Shown: piece after piece, positions 1 to 12,600 of the stretch | Layout of the letters: the number at the start of each line of letters is the position of its first letter | Position numbering within the stretch: position 1 is the stretch's first letter | Source: Melanocharis versteri | Taxonomy: Eukaryota; Chordata; Aves; Passeriformes; Melanocharitidae | Direction of reading: 5' to 3' | Assembly (NCBI GenBank): GCA_013397845.1 | Contig: VZTG01005153.1 | Coordinates: forward strand, 144,250 to 208,249 | DNA: 64,000 bases | Notes under the pieces: model-generated | Seen by the model: the letters and a program-made list of their open reading frames with translations, nothing else | Told to the model about the DNA's origin: nothing | The model's database searches: none | Program-made: the position numbers and the translations under genes

Positions 1-312
1 CAAGGGATCAGTGGAACAGTCTGGAGCAAGAGACTTCCCCGGTGGACAGGGATGAGGTCAGGGAATGCTTAAGCAAACTGGATTCATGTAAATCCATGGA
101 CCTTGATGGAATGTGCCTACGACAAGTGCTGAGGGAACTGGCAGATGCCATTGGGGCCACTTTCAATAGTCTTTGATTGATCGTGGTGATTGGGAGAAAT
201 GCCTGAAGACTGGAAGAAAGCAAACGTCGGTCCTGTCTTCAAGAAGGACAAAAAAAGAGGGTGCAGGAACCAAGAAGCCTCTCAGCCTCATCTCCATCCC
301 TGGGAATTCACC
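1..312 (+). mobile_element. CR1 LINE fragment (ORF2 reverse transcriptase remnant)
   Basis: Degenerate CR1 coding sequence running off the left edge. Pieces such as EVRECLSKLDSCKSMDLDG, VLRELADAI and, after frame breaks, MPEDWKKANVGPVFKK match the conserved N-terminal part of CR1 reverse transcriptase. Stops and frameshifts show it is dead. It is antisense to DSCAM. Confidence 0.85.
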
Positions 313-1987
313 AGCAAACTCCATCGTTACCCGCTGTGAGTTAATACCTTTAGAAGTTAAGTTGCAGCCTTGCCATTGGGTGGATTCATTTCCAAACGTC
401 CCATTTATCGAAACAACTTCTTCTAACAGTCTTTCTTCAGACTGTCTTATAATTGTTGGGGATTATTTTCAGAAACAAATAGTATTTATAGCAAACTCTT
501 GAACCTTTACTGCAACCGCAATTTGCAACAGGCAGCAGTTTGAAAAGGGAGGTCAGAAATTAGGAAGGAGGAGGCAGAAGTGATTGAAAGTGACATTTTC
601 CCAGCAAGATTGAATTGGCTGAGAAGAAAAGCAAAGCACCATGAAAACAGGTAAAAGCTCTCTTGAAAGAAAAGATTTGCTTCTTTTTACTTCTTTATTC
701 TTCAAGGAAGAATAAAGGTGTGCTGAAGCAGCACAGTGATTTATCTCAAATGTTCTCACCTACTGAAACCAAGTACCTTAAGTTTTTTTATTTCTTCTCC
801 ACGACCTTAAACGGAGAATGATTTTGATTAATTGTATTTGAATTACTAATTACCTCTGGCAAATTTCTGATGTGGTGGGTAAAAGAAGAATGATGCCCAA
901 TAAGTGTTTCATCAACGACTTGAAAATTAAAATATTGGTCTGTCTGCTACTGCTGAAAGTTCTTTCTATCCATATGTGTTGTTTAAAACCCTTCATAAAG
1001 TGACCTTTAATAATGCATTATCCAATATTTATGGGCCAGCATTCAAATTGCCCCACTGGAACACTCAATTATGTTTTCAAGGTAATGAAGCTAATTATTA
1101 ATATTATAATATATTTCGTTTCCTTGCTGCAAAGGAAAGCTAAAGCTAATCAAGAAAAGTAGGGGAAAAAAAATAAAGCCATTAAAACTAATAGAGCTAA
1201 ACATGACTACAAGTCTGTAAATCACTGGAGGGGCTCTAAGGTTGCTCCAGCCCTGGAAGATTTTTACTCAAGCACGGGGACCAAATTTTGGTTCTATCTG
1301 CCCTCAAGAAAATGCTTTATATGGAATATATTAGAATATTTCCAAGTACTAAATATGCATAAGTAATGTATTTGGAACATGAAAGGAAAGAGAGTAGGAT
1401 ATTTGTTAAAGAAATTATAAAAAAAATCTGTTGACTGCTAGGAAGGAAAGAGTTCAGTTTTGACTTAGCTGTGAATGCAGATGCTTCCCTTTAGCAGAGC
1501 AGGGACAAATATTTATCTTACTTCTTTGGAGTTAGATATGAAAAGTATTTCTATCTTTATCTATTTCTACAGCTCCTGGGTTTGTGGTTCTACCCTGTGA
1601 CTACACAGAAATCAGCAATTTCTCCCACTATTTTATTTCCTACTTATTTTCCCTCTTATCTATCTGTGTGACACACTAATTTCCTGCCTCGAGTATTATA
1701 ACTGTCTACCTTCTGCTTGGGCTTTTTCTTCCCACATTTTTCTTTTAGCTCTCTCCAGCCAAATCCTTGATGCTTTCTTTTCAGTGTTGCTGCCTTTGAA
1801 TGACCCTTCCTGATCCCACTGTCCACCTTCCATTCCTCTGTCCTCACAACCACTGCTTGTTATGGTGAATATTGAGCAAAAGACCCTACAGATTATCCAT
1901 TACTCTTTTTCACATAAATGAGCACCACTGATTACTTTCTGTGGATCTGAGCAGCAGCACTCACACTGGCAAATGTATATACTAAAG

Positions 1988-2032
1988 TAAAATGAAATGA
2001 AATGAAATAAAATAAGCCAAAATAAAATAAAT
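1988..2032. repeat. (AAATG/AAATA)n simple repeat
   Basis: A short imperfect pentanucleotide run of AAATG and AAATA units. Confidence 0.8.
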
Positions 2033-2059
2033 CATGTTTTCAGAAAGCAAACAAATACA

Positions 2060-2143
2060 ATTATGCCTTTTTCCCATTTGACTCCTACTCTGCTATATAC
2101 TATTATGCCTTTTTCCCATTTGAGTCCTACTCTGCTGTGTCAC
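2060..2143. repeat. 42-bp tandem duplication
   Basis: Two head-to-tail copies, 2060-2101 and 2102-2143. Both start ATTATGCCTTTTTCCCATTT and differ at a few bases. It is a local duplication in the last DSCAM intron. Confidence 0.9.
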
Positions 2144-3339
2144 ATCCTATATCCTGTAACAAAAACTGACAAATCTTCTGAGATTTTATAACCTGCTTGA
2201 TCTCAGAGTACCACAAACAACCTGCCCGTGCTGTTGGGCACTAAGGTATCAGTAGAAACACCATGTTAGTGATCTGGAAATTTGATTGAGCCCAGGAGTT
2301 GGATGTCCCTCAGGTACCTTCAGTCAGCCAGGAGTCAGAGTCTTAATTATCTCCATTTTTTTCATTCCCCCCTGAATTAGATATCCCAAGTTTGATATTT
2401 AGGGGATGTCAGAGAGAGTGTAACAGCTCCAGGACATCACTGAAGGGTTGGTACAAATCTGAGAAGCCACAAGGCAGAAGGGACAACCACATCCCCTGCA
2501 ATCTATCTTTAAGAACACTTAATGAGAGTGAATTTCTGCTCCCAAGCACAAAGCACCGCAGTGAGACGTGGTTTATTAGAGGCTGGTTTGAGCTGGAGAT
2601 GGGCAGATGCACCCACATATGGTCTTATTTATCCCAGAATGGTCAATGGCCTGATGGCTGCAAGTGTGAGGAGTGGATTTGGCAGCTCAGCCAGCCTCTT
2701 TCTGCTCCTAAATTCTCACGTTTTGTGTACATGGGAGAATATGCTCCCATGTTCCATTAGCTGGGATTGATGCCTTAGGATTTTAGCTTTTATATTTTTC
2801 ATATATTTTTAATTCTGCAGTTCTTTAGTGGATCACTCTAAACTCCATACACTGTGTGAGCTGCTGCTTTCCCATTTTGGTCAGACACAACAATTCCTCT
2901 CCAGGCCTGGGAATCAAGGACACCTCACTGCCTCAGGCCCAGAGAGGTGGAAACAAAAGTGAGTTGGGGGGGAGCAAACCTGGGGTAAATGACTTCATTA
3001 CCTGAAGCTGTAATTGGAAGATTAACCTCCAATATGCAGATGGACCAAACTCATAAAAGTGTGAAAACCCGTGACCTGCCATCCATTTTTGGGTGTAGCC
3101 CCTGGGGGGCTTCATCTGCCTGAAATGTACCTGAAGGCCCTTCAGTCAATATAACAGCTTTTCATTGTGTTAACTTTGTCTGGCCTCTGTTTTTAGGCAG
3201 CCCGAAAAGGCATCAGGACAAACCCCAGCTACGCCTGTGGGATCAGGAGACACCGTGACCCGCCTTCTCCCGCCTCCCAACCTGGGTGCGGGCTGAAATC
3301 CTCCCCAGAGCGCCCGGAACGTTCCTCCTGCTGCCTCAC

Positions 3340-3642
3340 CTGGGCGGTGCGCCTTGGGAACTGCCATGTTCATCACCCGCCCTCCGTCCTGGGGCTTGGG
3401 GGGGGACGCGGTGAACCTGCAGATGCCCGACTCGGACGGCGTGCTCGAGGTCAGGCTGTCCGTGTAGTCGTTGGTCCCTGCCGTGAGCTGCTCCGAGGAG
3501 GTGTCGGATATGAAGCACTCCGTGATGGTGAACTTGGCGTGCCTCAGCTGCTCTTCCATCTTGGCGTGCTCGTAGGCCCTGGCCAGCTCTTCGTACGTGG
3601 AGGAGGCACTTTCTGTGGAGACCATGCTGCTCCTCGCCCGAT
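3340..3642 (-). CDS. DSCAM: DSCAM exon: cytoplasmic tail, penultimate exon
   Basis: This 303-nt exon encodes 100 codons starting RARSSMVSTESASSTYEELA and ending NMAVPKAHRP plus one base. It has a Ser/Thr-rich block (SDTSSEQLTAGTNDYTDSL) and a proline stretch (FTASPPKPQDGG). The acceptor is GCGGCTTAG and the donor gtgagg. It is symmetric, phase 1 to 1. It is the last exon in the window. By homology one more coding exon with the stop codon and 3' UTR remains to the left of position 1. Confidence 0.97.
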
Positions 3643-6600
3643 CTAAGCCGCGGGAGTGGGAGCAACGGGAGAGAGAAAACATCTGCACAGTCCTTTTCGG
3701 GAGGAAAGGCGCGAGCGTGGCGTTTCAGAGTAAAGCAGAGAGGCCTCGAAATGATCAAGGTGATTTAAATGAATCTGCTTCAAATGCCTGCACAAGTGTT
3801 AGTTTAGTCAAGGACTTGACAATTACAGATAATCTAAAGTGAAGTCTTATCCTGCGAGCAGCATTAGGTGCCTTAGCATTAAATTTCTATTTCTTTTCTG
3901 AAAAATAACCTTTACTACATGAAAAATAATCCTTTCTCGACAAAAAAAAAACCCATTTCTCTAAATCTTAAATGCCTTCAAAACGTTTCAAACTCACAAA
4001 CCAGATTTAACAAAACAAGAAACAGCTTCTTTACATTATCTTTTTAATGCATCTCAGAAATATTTCACTGGGGTTAGAAAGGACAGTCTTTTTGTCCTGT
4101 TTCCATCATACATATATATATATAATTTTTTTTTTTGGAAAGTCCTGAGAACAAAGGTCAAACAGAAAGGCAATAGCTCTCAGATAGTGTCTCTCTAGAC
4201 ACCAGGTAAAACACTAACTCATTTCATTGGGAACAAAGGTCTTCAGAAAGCAATATTTGGCAACTACAGCCTGCAGCCATTCAGTTGCCTTTTTTCAGTG
4301 CTACTGAAGCTAATGAGGGAATTCATATTTGACACACAGGTTATTATGACCTACAAGCTGTTATTTTCTGCTGATGAGTTTCTGAGAATATCAATATTTC
4401 TTAAACAACACTGTTATTGAAGATGTAAATGGCTACTGATACATTAAAGAGCACTCTGGAAATGCAGGGCTCATTTCTGCAGGGACGGAATTGCTGGGCT
4501 GTTGCACCCACGGTGTTTCTACTCCAGTGGGCTGGAAGAGCAGAGGGCTTTGAAAAGTTCCTTGGGCAGAAGTCATGTTTCATCACAAGATCTGTGCAAT
4601 TTCAGACATTGTTGGTGATGTTCAATAAACAGACACAGTGTAATAGCTAATTCATAAAAATGGACCTCCTGTAGCCGCCAGAGGCAAGTGTGTTGTTATT
4701 GCAAATCTTTATCTTTTTTATTGCGTGCCTGCACCCCTGCATCAGTTTTCATTGTGCACCAAGAACGATACTCCTGCCACTTTTAAACACGACCATCCAC
4801 TATTTAAAATGACAAGGACTTCTGCAAGATGCTGTAACTTGCTTAAGATTTGGAGCTGACCAGAACTTAACAGGGTTTCTTTTTTTTTTTTTTCCTCCTT
4901 TCCACCCACAGGAAACATCATTCTGTTTTTCACATTTGATTTGTAAATCAGACCTCAGTGGTGTCTTTCCAAATTTCTGGTCAGCTGGAAACTCCCGGGA
5001 GGCAGCAGTTGACCAGTGCCGTGGAGCAGTGCGTGTGAATATCGTGGTCATGCAAAGGTCACAGCTTGGCCCATGAAGCTCAGGACCTGGAGCTTCCCAT
5101 ACCCCTTGCCAAGAGGGGGAATATTCCAGAACCAATCTCCCTGAACACCTGCTTTAGATCTGATGAAAGTTTATCCAAGCCCAGGGTGAGCTTGATGAAA
5201 CTTCTTGAACTTCATGAATATAGATTGATCAGGAAATTTCTAATGGCCTCTAGTCAGAACATTTGAGCTCGGTCACAGCTATGAACTGCTGCCAGGCATT
5301 TCTCCTAAGCTCAAAAGCTACTGCTTTGTAAGCCTGGAATTGTTTTCATAAGTGCTAAATTCTGCCAAATACCAACTGCATCAACCAGCTCCCGAAATCT
5401 GAACTCCAGATTGGAGAAGTGATCAAATGTGCACATTAGCTCAATTGATTCTTGAACACATAATTTGGCTACATATGTTTATTTGAAAGTTTTAAAACTT
5501 CTGAAGCACTTAAATTAAATGGACTCTACTCTTTTCCCAGAAACCAAGTGGTGTAATAGAGCTGCTTTTTGGCACAAGAAAATCTTTCTTGAGCATGATC
5601 TAAAGCTTGCTATCCCTTACATAAATCACCGTGAGCTTAAAGGTAGACACAGAGTAGAAAAGTAGGCTTGTTAAAATATAGATTATGAAGTCTGTTTACA
5701 TAATTGGATGTAGTTTATCTACTAAACCACACTGTAAATTTAATTTCTGCCCTTTGCCACACACATTGGAAAATATACTTGGGTGACACCAGGTTGGAAC
5801 ACACCCAAATGCACTTGAAATCTGGAGTATCTGCAGAAGGGGTTTCTGAAAAGAGGTTTGCTATTTATATTTAGATTTGTGTATCTATTAATCTTAACAA
5901 TTTATGATAATTCTACTTGAAGGTTGTCAGCTGGCTGGAGCTATCCAGTGACTGCCTTTGCCCTATGGAGACAACATTGGGGTCTACAAGTTTAAGAGGG
6001 TGAATTACAAAAGGTTGAGAACTCCAGGCTGTAAATTACTAAATATGAGTGGAGTCAGATACTTGTCAGATACAGAGAACAAAACCAGTCATACTGGTTT
6101 TTGTGGTGAAAGGCCAGTCACATCCACTGCTTTGTAGCTCTAACACATCATGAACACCCTTCTCCTCAAATCAGGACAGGCTGTTGGCAATCCCTGCTGA
6201 GGAAGCCAGAGCAAGCCTGGATTCACTTTGGTCAGATTTCCCTTTGAGAAATATTTTACCTTTCTTCTTTTTTAACCTTTATTAGATTTACTTGATGACT
6301 GTTCTTCTAGTCAATAATTTACTCATTTATTTGCCTTTTTTGTAGCTTTTTCAGCATAGGACAGTGGAGAAAGCTTTTTTTTTTCTAGTTACAGTTGCAT
6401 TTATGATGTGAAGGCATCAGGAAGAGATGAGGACTGCAGGCAGAGTATGTATTCATTGTCTCCCCACTTGTCATCTAGAGGAATAAACTCCATGCTGTTT
6501 CTCAGGAAAATCCTGGCCAGATGCTGGATTCAGTGCTATGAATGGATTTTGACTTGGACTCTAATTCTAGAGTTTTTCCCTTTCTTTTTTTTATTTTTTT

Positions 6601-9600
6601 TTCCACTGAGAATGAACATATTACATGAACAGGAAAATAAAAATACTAACCTGAAGGTTGTTCAAATCCTAAAACCATTCCATATATGACTCAGGGATAT
6701 TCTGGTTACTGATACTGTCCATTCCAAGTCAAATTCTCCTACTGTTGCTTTTTGGTTCGGGAAGCTGCAGGAAAATTTATCACCTTGCCTTTTAAAGGGA
6801 GGATGCCTTTCAAAGGATGTGTGCGTGGAATGAGGAACCGGAGGCACAATATTTGTTATCGTTATCCCTACAGGCACTTGTGGCACCCCTCACAAACAAC
6901 CTACAGAAAAACCACCCTGGCAAGGGAAGGATAATGACACCTGGGCTCCCAACAAGGCACACCCAGCAGCGGGAAGGTTCCTGCAGCTGCTGCTGTCCCG
7001 CTGTCCCTGCAGGGAGCCCTATCCATCCGTACCTGTGTCCTGCGAGGGGCTGACGCTGTAGCTGTCGCTTTCCTTGTCCACTGATCCTGCTGGCCTGGGC
7101 GTGGGGAGCCTCCAGTCTGTGGTGAGGGTGTGGGCTGAGATGGTGGGGTGGGGTCTGTTGAGGGTCCACTGGCTGGCGTAGCGGTTGCGCGCTGTGGGTC
7201 CGGTTTTGGCACTCCTCCTCGTGGTGGGATCTGAGGGAGAACAGAGAGGCGTTGGGGAGGGAACCAGCCCTGTCTGAATCACAGAATGTCCTGAGCTGGA
7301 AGGCTCATGTCCAACCCCTGTCCCTGCAAAGATGCCCCAACAATCCCACTCTGTGCATCCTTGGCAGCGCTGTCCAAACGCTCCTGGAGCTCTGGCAGCC
7401 TCGGGGCCGTGATCATTCATCCAGCCACCTCTGGGTGAAGAACCTTTTCCTAATATCCAACCCAACCCTTCCCTGACACAGCTCCAGCCATTTCCTCGTG
7501 TCCTGTCCCTCATCACAGAGATCAGTGCCTGGCCCTTCACTTCCCCCTTCCAGAAGGGGACGGCCACTAAAATCATCTTGGTTAAAAAAACCCAAACTCA
7601 AGACATTCCTTTTGGGGAAAAAAAAATGAACAGTGTTAATGCTGATCATTACCAAACTGCTGATGCTTTTCTAGAGCTACTCTCTTTCTAATGAAACTCT
7701 ACATTTTATCAAGGGTGGAACTGAAGGGCTGAAGGCCCCATCAGTCTCTCATTGACACATTCATTATCCCTTTACTCCAAGACAAGCAGTTCTGCAGCAC
7801 CAAAACCACTCTGAGAACTGAAAGGGCACAAGGCAAGTAGATTTGGTGGGGTATTTCACACAACACCTCGAGTAAAGTGCAAGGTAAATTATCAGCATGG
7901 ATGTGCCCTCAGAAACACCCTGCACCAGGTACCTGCTCTCAGTTTTTAAATAGATATGCTCAGTAATGTGGGGCTATAATTCCCTATTCTGAACATGCTG
8001 TTACCGTATTACAATATTGATCAGCTATAGATTCCCTATTTTGACAAGTGGCCAAGACATAAAATATAAGCTGTAGGAGTGCCATCATTCAGAAGGAACA
8101 AGTTCATAAAGATTTGACTGCTTTGAAACAATTAGTAAATTAATACAATTTCTCAAACGTTAAAAATCATCTGTTACTGGTTTAAGGTCAGCAATATTCT
8201 ACTTTTTAAATTAACTTAGAGATAATATAGTGACCAAGATTGCAAAAGCAAACTATGTGCCAAAATTGACCTCCTTGAACTCATTAATAAAGAGTTCTGC
8301 CCTAAAAGCGAGTCTAACAAAGCAAGGGCAAGAGAAAAAATCATTATGTGGCAAACAGAGTGACTACATCAGCACTGAAGGATTTCTCTTCGAAGCTTCT
8401 GAAAGGATATCACTAACAATAGAAAGGGTATTAGAAATGAAAAATTCAAATCTATTCAAAGTGTTCTTTGACATTCAAATGGTGAAGTTGTCAGTCTTTG
8501 AGGTAAGAGACTTTAGCAGAAGAAATTGAAAGAAAAAAGCAATACCCAGATAATGGCTCTGAGCACGGCTTCTGCCTAAGCATTCCCAGTGAGAATTTGT
8601 ATTCTGCTGCTTCAAAGAAACAAGGCATTTATTTACAAACAATGGTCTGATCCTTCTCCTTTTTTTTCTCTACAGCAGTGGAAAAATTAGAACCCGGTGC
8701 CACTGATAATTGATCCTCCTGGTAGTGCAGCACAGAGCTGCCTCACGTGGACACATCCAAACCCGTGGTACAAACCAGCACTTGGGAATGTGGCACGTGG
8801 CCATGGCGTGGCCAGGAGTGAGCCTTGTTTGAGGGAAAACACGGAGAACAGGAGGAGAGTGCTGGTGGGAACAGCTCTGGGCACGGTGCTGGGGCTGCCT
8901 GGTCGGGAGGAGAGAAGGTTTGGGGGATGCCATCAGTATATAGAAATACCTGAAGGGCAAGAGGACACGAGCCAGTGGTGCCCAGTGAGAAGACCAGGGG
9001 CAATGGCCACGAGGAGAAACTTGGGAGCTTCCCCCTGCACATGAGGGAACACTTTAATGTGAGCACTGGCACAGGCTGCCCTCACAGCTGGTGGAGTCCC
9101 CATCCTCGGGGACATTCAGGAGCCACCTGGGGATGTCCCTGAGCAACCAGCCCTTGCTGACCCTGCTTTAGGCAGAGGGGCTGGACTGACCAGTGCCCAG
9201 ATGTCCCTTTGGACCCCAACCTCTGATCCTGTGAGTTGGGAGGTGTAAGATACTGTACAGTAGTGTAGGGTTGATGTTTCGGTGCTGGACGGATGGGACA
9301 GATGGTGATGAGAGATCTCTATAGTTTGGTTTTAGAGCATGAGGTTTATTGNNNNNNNNNNNNNNNNNNNNNNNNNNNNNNNNNNNTCAGCATCTTTGGC
9401 TAGGCAATAAAACTTCCCTGTTTCATCTTCCCCAACAGGGAGGATGTCTCCAGCAATGGGAAGGGGCTGGGAGAGCCTCTGCCAGCACCCAGGAGCTCAG
9501 TCCTGGTCCTGCTGAGCAGGAGCTCTGCTCCAGCTGTGCTGTGCAGCACAGGCACAGCAATCCCAGAGCTGGCAGTGGGATGGAAACACAGCTGCTGCCC

Positions 9601-12600
9601 TGGCTGAGCCAGCTCTGCTGCCAAACACAACTGGAGAGAGCTGAGGTCAGCAAGGAAAAGGTTCACAGAGCATCTCTTTCATAAATAAATAAATAAATAA
9701 ATAAGGACAAGGGAACAACTTAAAATATGCTGTAAAGGAACATTTGTCACTCAGTGAACGTGAGTGGGCTCAGACAGGAGGGTCCATAACCTCTGAGCCA
9801 CCCAGCTGGGCTCTGCTCTCCTCTTCACAGCAGAAGTGGTGGCTCCAGACAAAATCCCATCACCCAGCCTGCAGCAAAGCTGGATTAGTGTCTTAAATCC
9901 AGAGAACATTACCTGGAAGTCTTTGACCCAGCCCTGTGCCCTGCTGCAATCAGATCTGTACTGCTTAATAACAGTGCTGGTGGATTTTTATTTCCAAAGC
10001 AGGGCTGGACACAGATCATATTCTTACACATGAGTTAAATCCACATTTGATTTGAAGGAATTCTCTCCCTGGCTGCAGAGGAATGAAGCACAGAACTGCA
10101 CACAAAGAGGCATTAGTGAGGAAGGTGCTATAAAGTTCTGTGTATGACACACGGATGAGGTTTTGGGGGGATGCCTCTTTCCTTATTAGAAAATCTAGTC
10201 CTCGAGGAATGACCTGAAAAAAGCTGAAAGAGCTGAAAAAAGCACCAAGGCCTGGACTAAAGCACCTATTATTTTTAAAGACTGAGGTGGAAATGGATTT
10301 TTCAAATAATCTGCATTTTAGCCACTGAGCTTTCAGCATTTATGTTCACCAAACTCAACAAGCAAATTCTGAAAGGATCAGGGGACAGAAACAATCCAAG
10401 AGTTTTCAAAAATTGCACACTGCAATGTACTACACTTTGGTAAAATTTCTAACTCATAAGTAATCATTCAACCTAGTATTTTTTTTGCCCCATTTACATA
10501 GATATGGAACATATTCATGAGAGGAATGAGAAGAATGGATTGCATCACTATATTAATTTATGATAGTATTTTAATCACTAGAAGAATAACTTGGCATGAA
10601 TATATCTGGGAAAAGTAATTTACCATAATAACTAAAGCCAGAAATATAACTTTTTCAGGAAAAGTAATAATGAGAATTGCCTTTTTTTTTTTTGCCTGAT
10701 GGAGAGGTAGGGAGGAAAGTTGTTTTTGGAATACAATAAAGATTGATCACAGAGGGGGAAAAAAAAAGTATCTTAGACACTAAAAGCCATTAAGGTAATT
10801 TACCCAATAAATTCTGGAAATTAAAATCTAGCAAGCATTTGGTTTAATGAAAGCCAGGTATGAATTATTTCAAATTACACCTCCATTTCAGATGCATATG
10901 CAATTTTCCCCATATTGAATCACTAAGTGCAATAGTTTAAGAAATGTCCTCTGCTAACCTAAATAGATTTTTCTCCACTCTCAGACAGAGGGATGAGGAT
11001 GCAAATGCAGGAGCAGAGTATTTATTTTGTTACAGCTTTCTCCTCTGTTAAAAAAAACCCCTATTTTTCGATGTGCTTACTTGTTCCTGGCCGGGCATCA
11101 GAGACATCCACCAGTGGCCCTGTGGCTTGTGACACCGACTGGTAATGGACCGTGTGGGTGACAGTCAGGGACTTCTGCTTGGACGTCTCTCCAAAGTCAG
11201 CATCCGTCAGCAGAACCGTTGATCTGTCGTCTGTAAGAGGAGAAATAATCAGATAATGAGCACAGAGTGCTGGCTTTGCCTTCACCAGAGCTTTGCAGTG
11301 AGTCCCCAGGCGCTCGCAGCCCGCTGACACCACGGGCAGAGGCAGCTCCCTGCTCTCTGCAGGGCTCAGGTGCCTTTGAAGGGAGGGAGCCTCTGGGTTT
11401 AAACTCAAAGCCCATATAAAACTAAGGAATAACTTTCGTTTTTCCTGGCGGTTTCACCTTAGAGACATGCAGCTGAGGCAGACTTAAACATCCTCACAAA
11501 AAGCTGAGTTGTGTGTAATCATTTGTGGCCCTAATTCCTTCCTTCCCATCCCTTGAACACTGCCCTCTTCCCCTTCACTTTCAGAGAGCTCAGATGAGCT
11601 TTTCAACAATATATTAAATTTCTTTTTATTAGCATGGTTAGCAATGTCCTCAGTGAAACCACCCCTATCTTCCCCAGAGGAGGTTGTTAAGTGGTGTTGC
11701 TGACTAAACCTCTCTCCCCTTTTTCTGCAGAGGCAGAATATTGCAGAAAGGATGGCCCTGACCCAGGACTGGTTTTTCTGCAGCTTCAAATAAAGGTGGG
11801 AGGTTAAGCCTGATTTTGGGAAGGAAGAAGAAGGCGAGCACTAACCTTTACTGCTGTGTGGTTCTGCTTCTATTTCTTCTCTGTAGGGTGGGATATATTC
11901 ACCAAATTTCCACACAGACCTTGATCATTTCAGTGCTATACGGCACTTGCTTATTTTTTTAAATTTTTTTTCAGTTGTGATCTCTGTATCATATTTATTT
12001 TTTTGCTCCAAGGAGGAATCTGGTCCACTCGATCATGGATGGTTTGATAGCAATAAATCTTTCACTGCCTTTGTGCTTGCAGAACAACTATTTGGTGTGC
12101 CATTAGACTTTCTTTTGCATTCTTTACAGTCTTTTTATCCATTCAGAACTGCAATAAAAGCCTCAAGGATTTCCTGCTGTGCTGTGCTATATAGTTTTGT
12201 AATGTCTTCTAAGGGGACTGGCAGCAGTAGGACTTCTGGGCATTTCCTAGTCAGCAGAGGTTGATCCACTTCTTTTAAGCATTCCTGGGTTTTGTTTTGG
12301 ATTTTTTTTTTTTTTTTTAACTTGACAAGACACCATTAGGGTGAATAGTTCTGTACAATAACAGAACTCGCATTTTTTACCCAAAGAAGGCTATAAATAG
12401 AATAACATTAGGAATCAAATCACTGTCTCTGGCAAAAGATGAGCTCTTATTCAGGTTGGGAATAAAGCCTCTTGGCAGCAAACTCTGTCAGACGCTGCCA
12501 AAATCCCTGCTTTTTCTGGGTGGAAAGCTGCCTCTTACCAAGGCCCTGATCGCATTGCTGCAGTTCAGGCTCTCAGAGTATTTTCACTGCAACCCCCCCA

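Larger units (their letters stand above)
1..3339 (-). other. DSCAM last intron (partial)
   Basis: 3.3 kb from the left edge to the donor of the penultimate exon. It holds a CR1 ORF2 remnant (1-312), an AT-rich simple repeat (about 1988-2032) and a 42-bp tandem duplication (2060-2143). The final coding exon is not in it. Confidence 0.85.
7231..11080 (-). other. DSCAM intron in the cytoplasmic-tail region
   Basis: 3,850 bp. It holds CR1 fragments at 7275-7550 (minus) and 8926-9234 (plus), a solo LTR broken by an assembly gap (9244-9437) and an (AAAT)6 run (9681-9704). Confidence 0.85.

Noticed and set aside
3170..3758. Long open frames overlapping the 303-nt tail exon in other frames and on the plus strand
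   Set aside because: They are GC-driven shadows of the real exon, whose own frame matches DSCAM.
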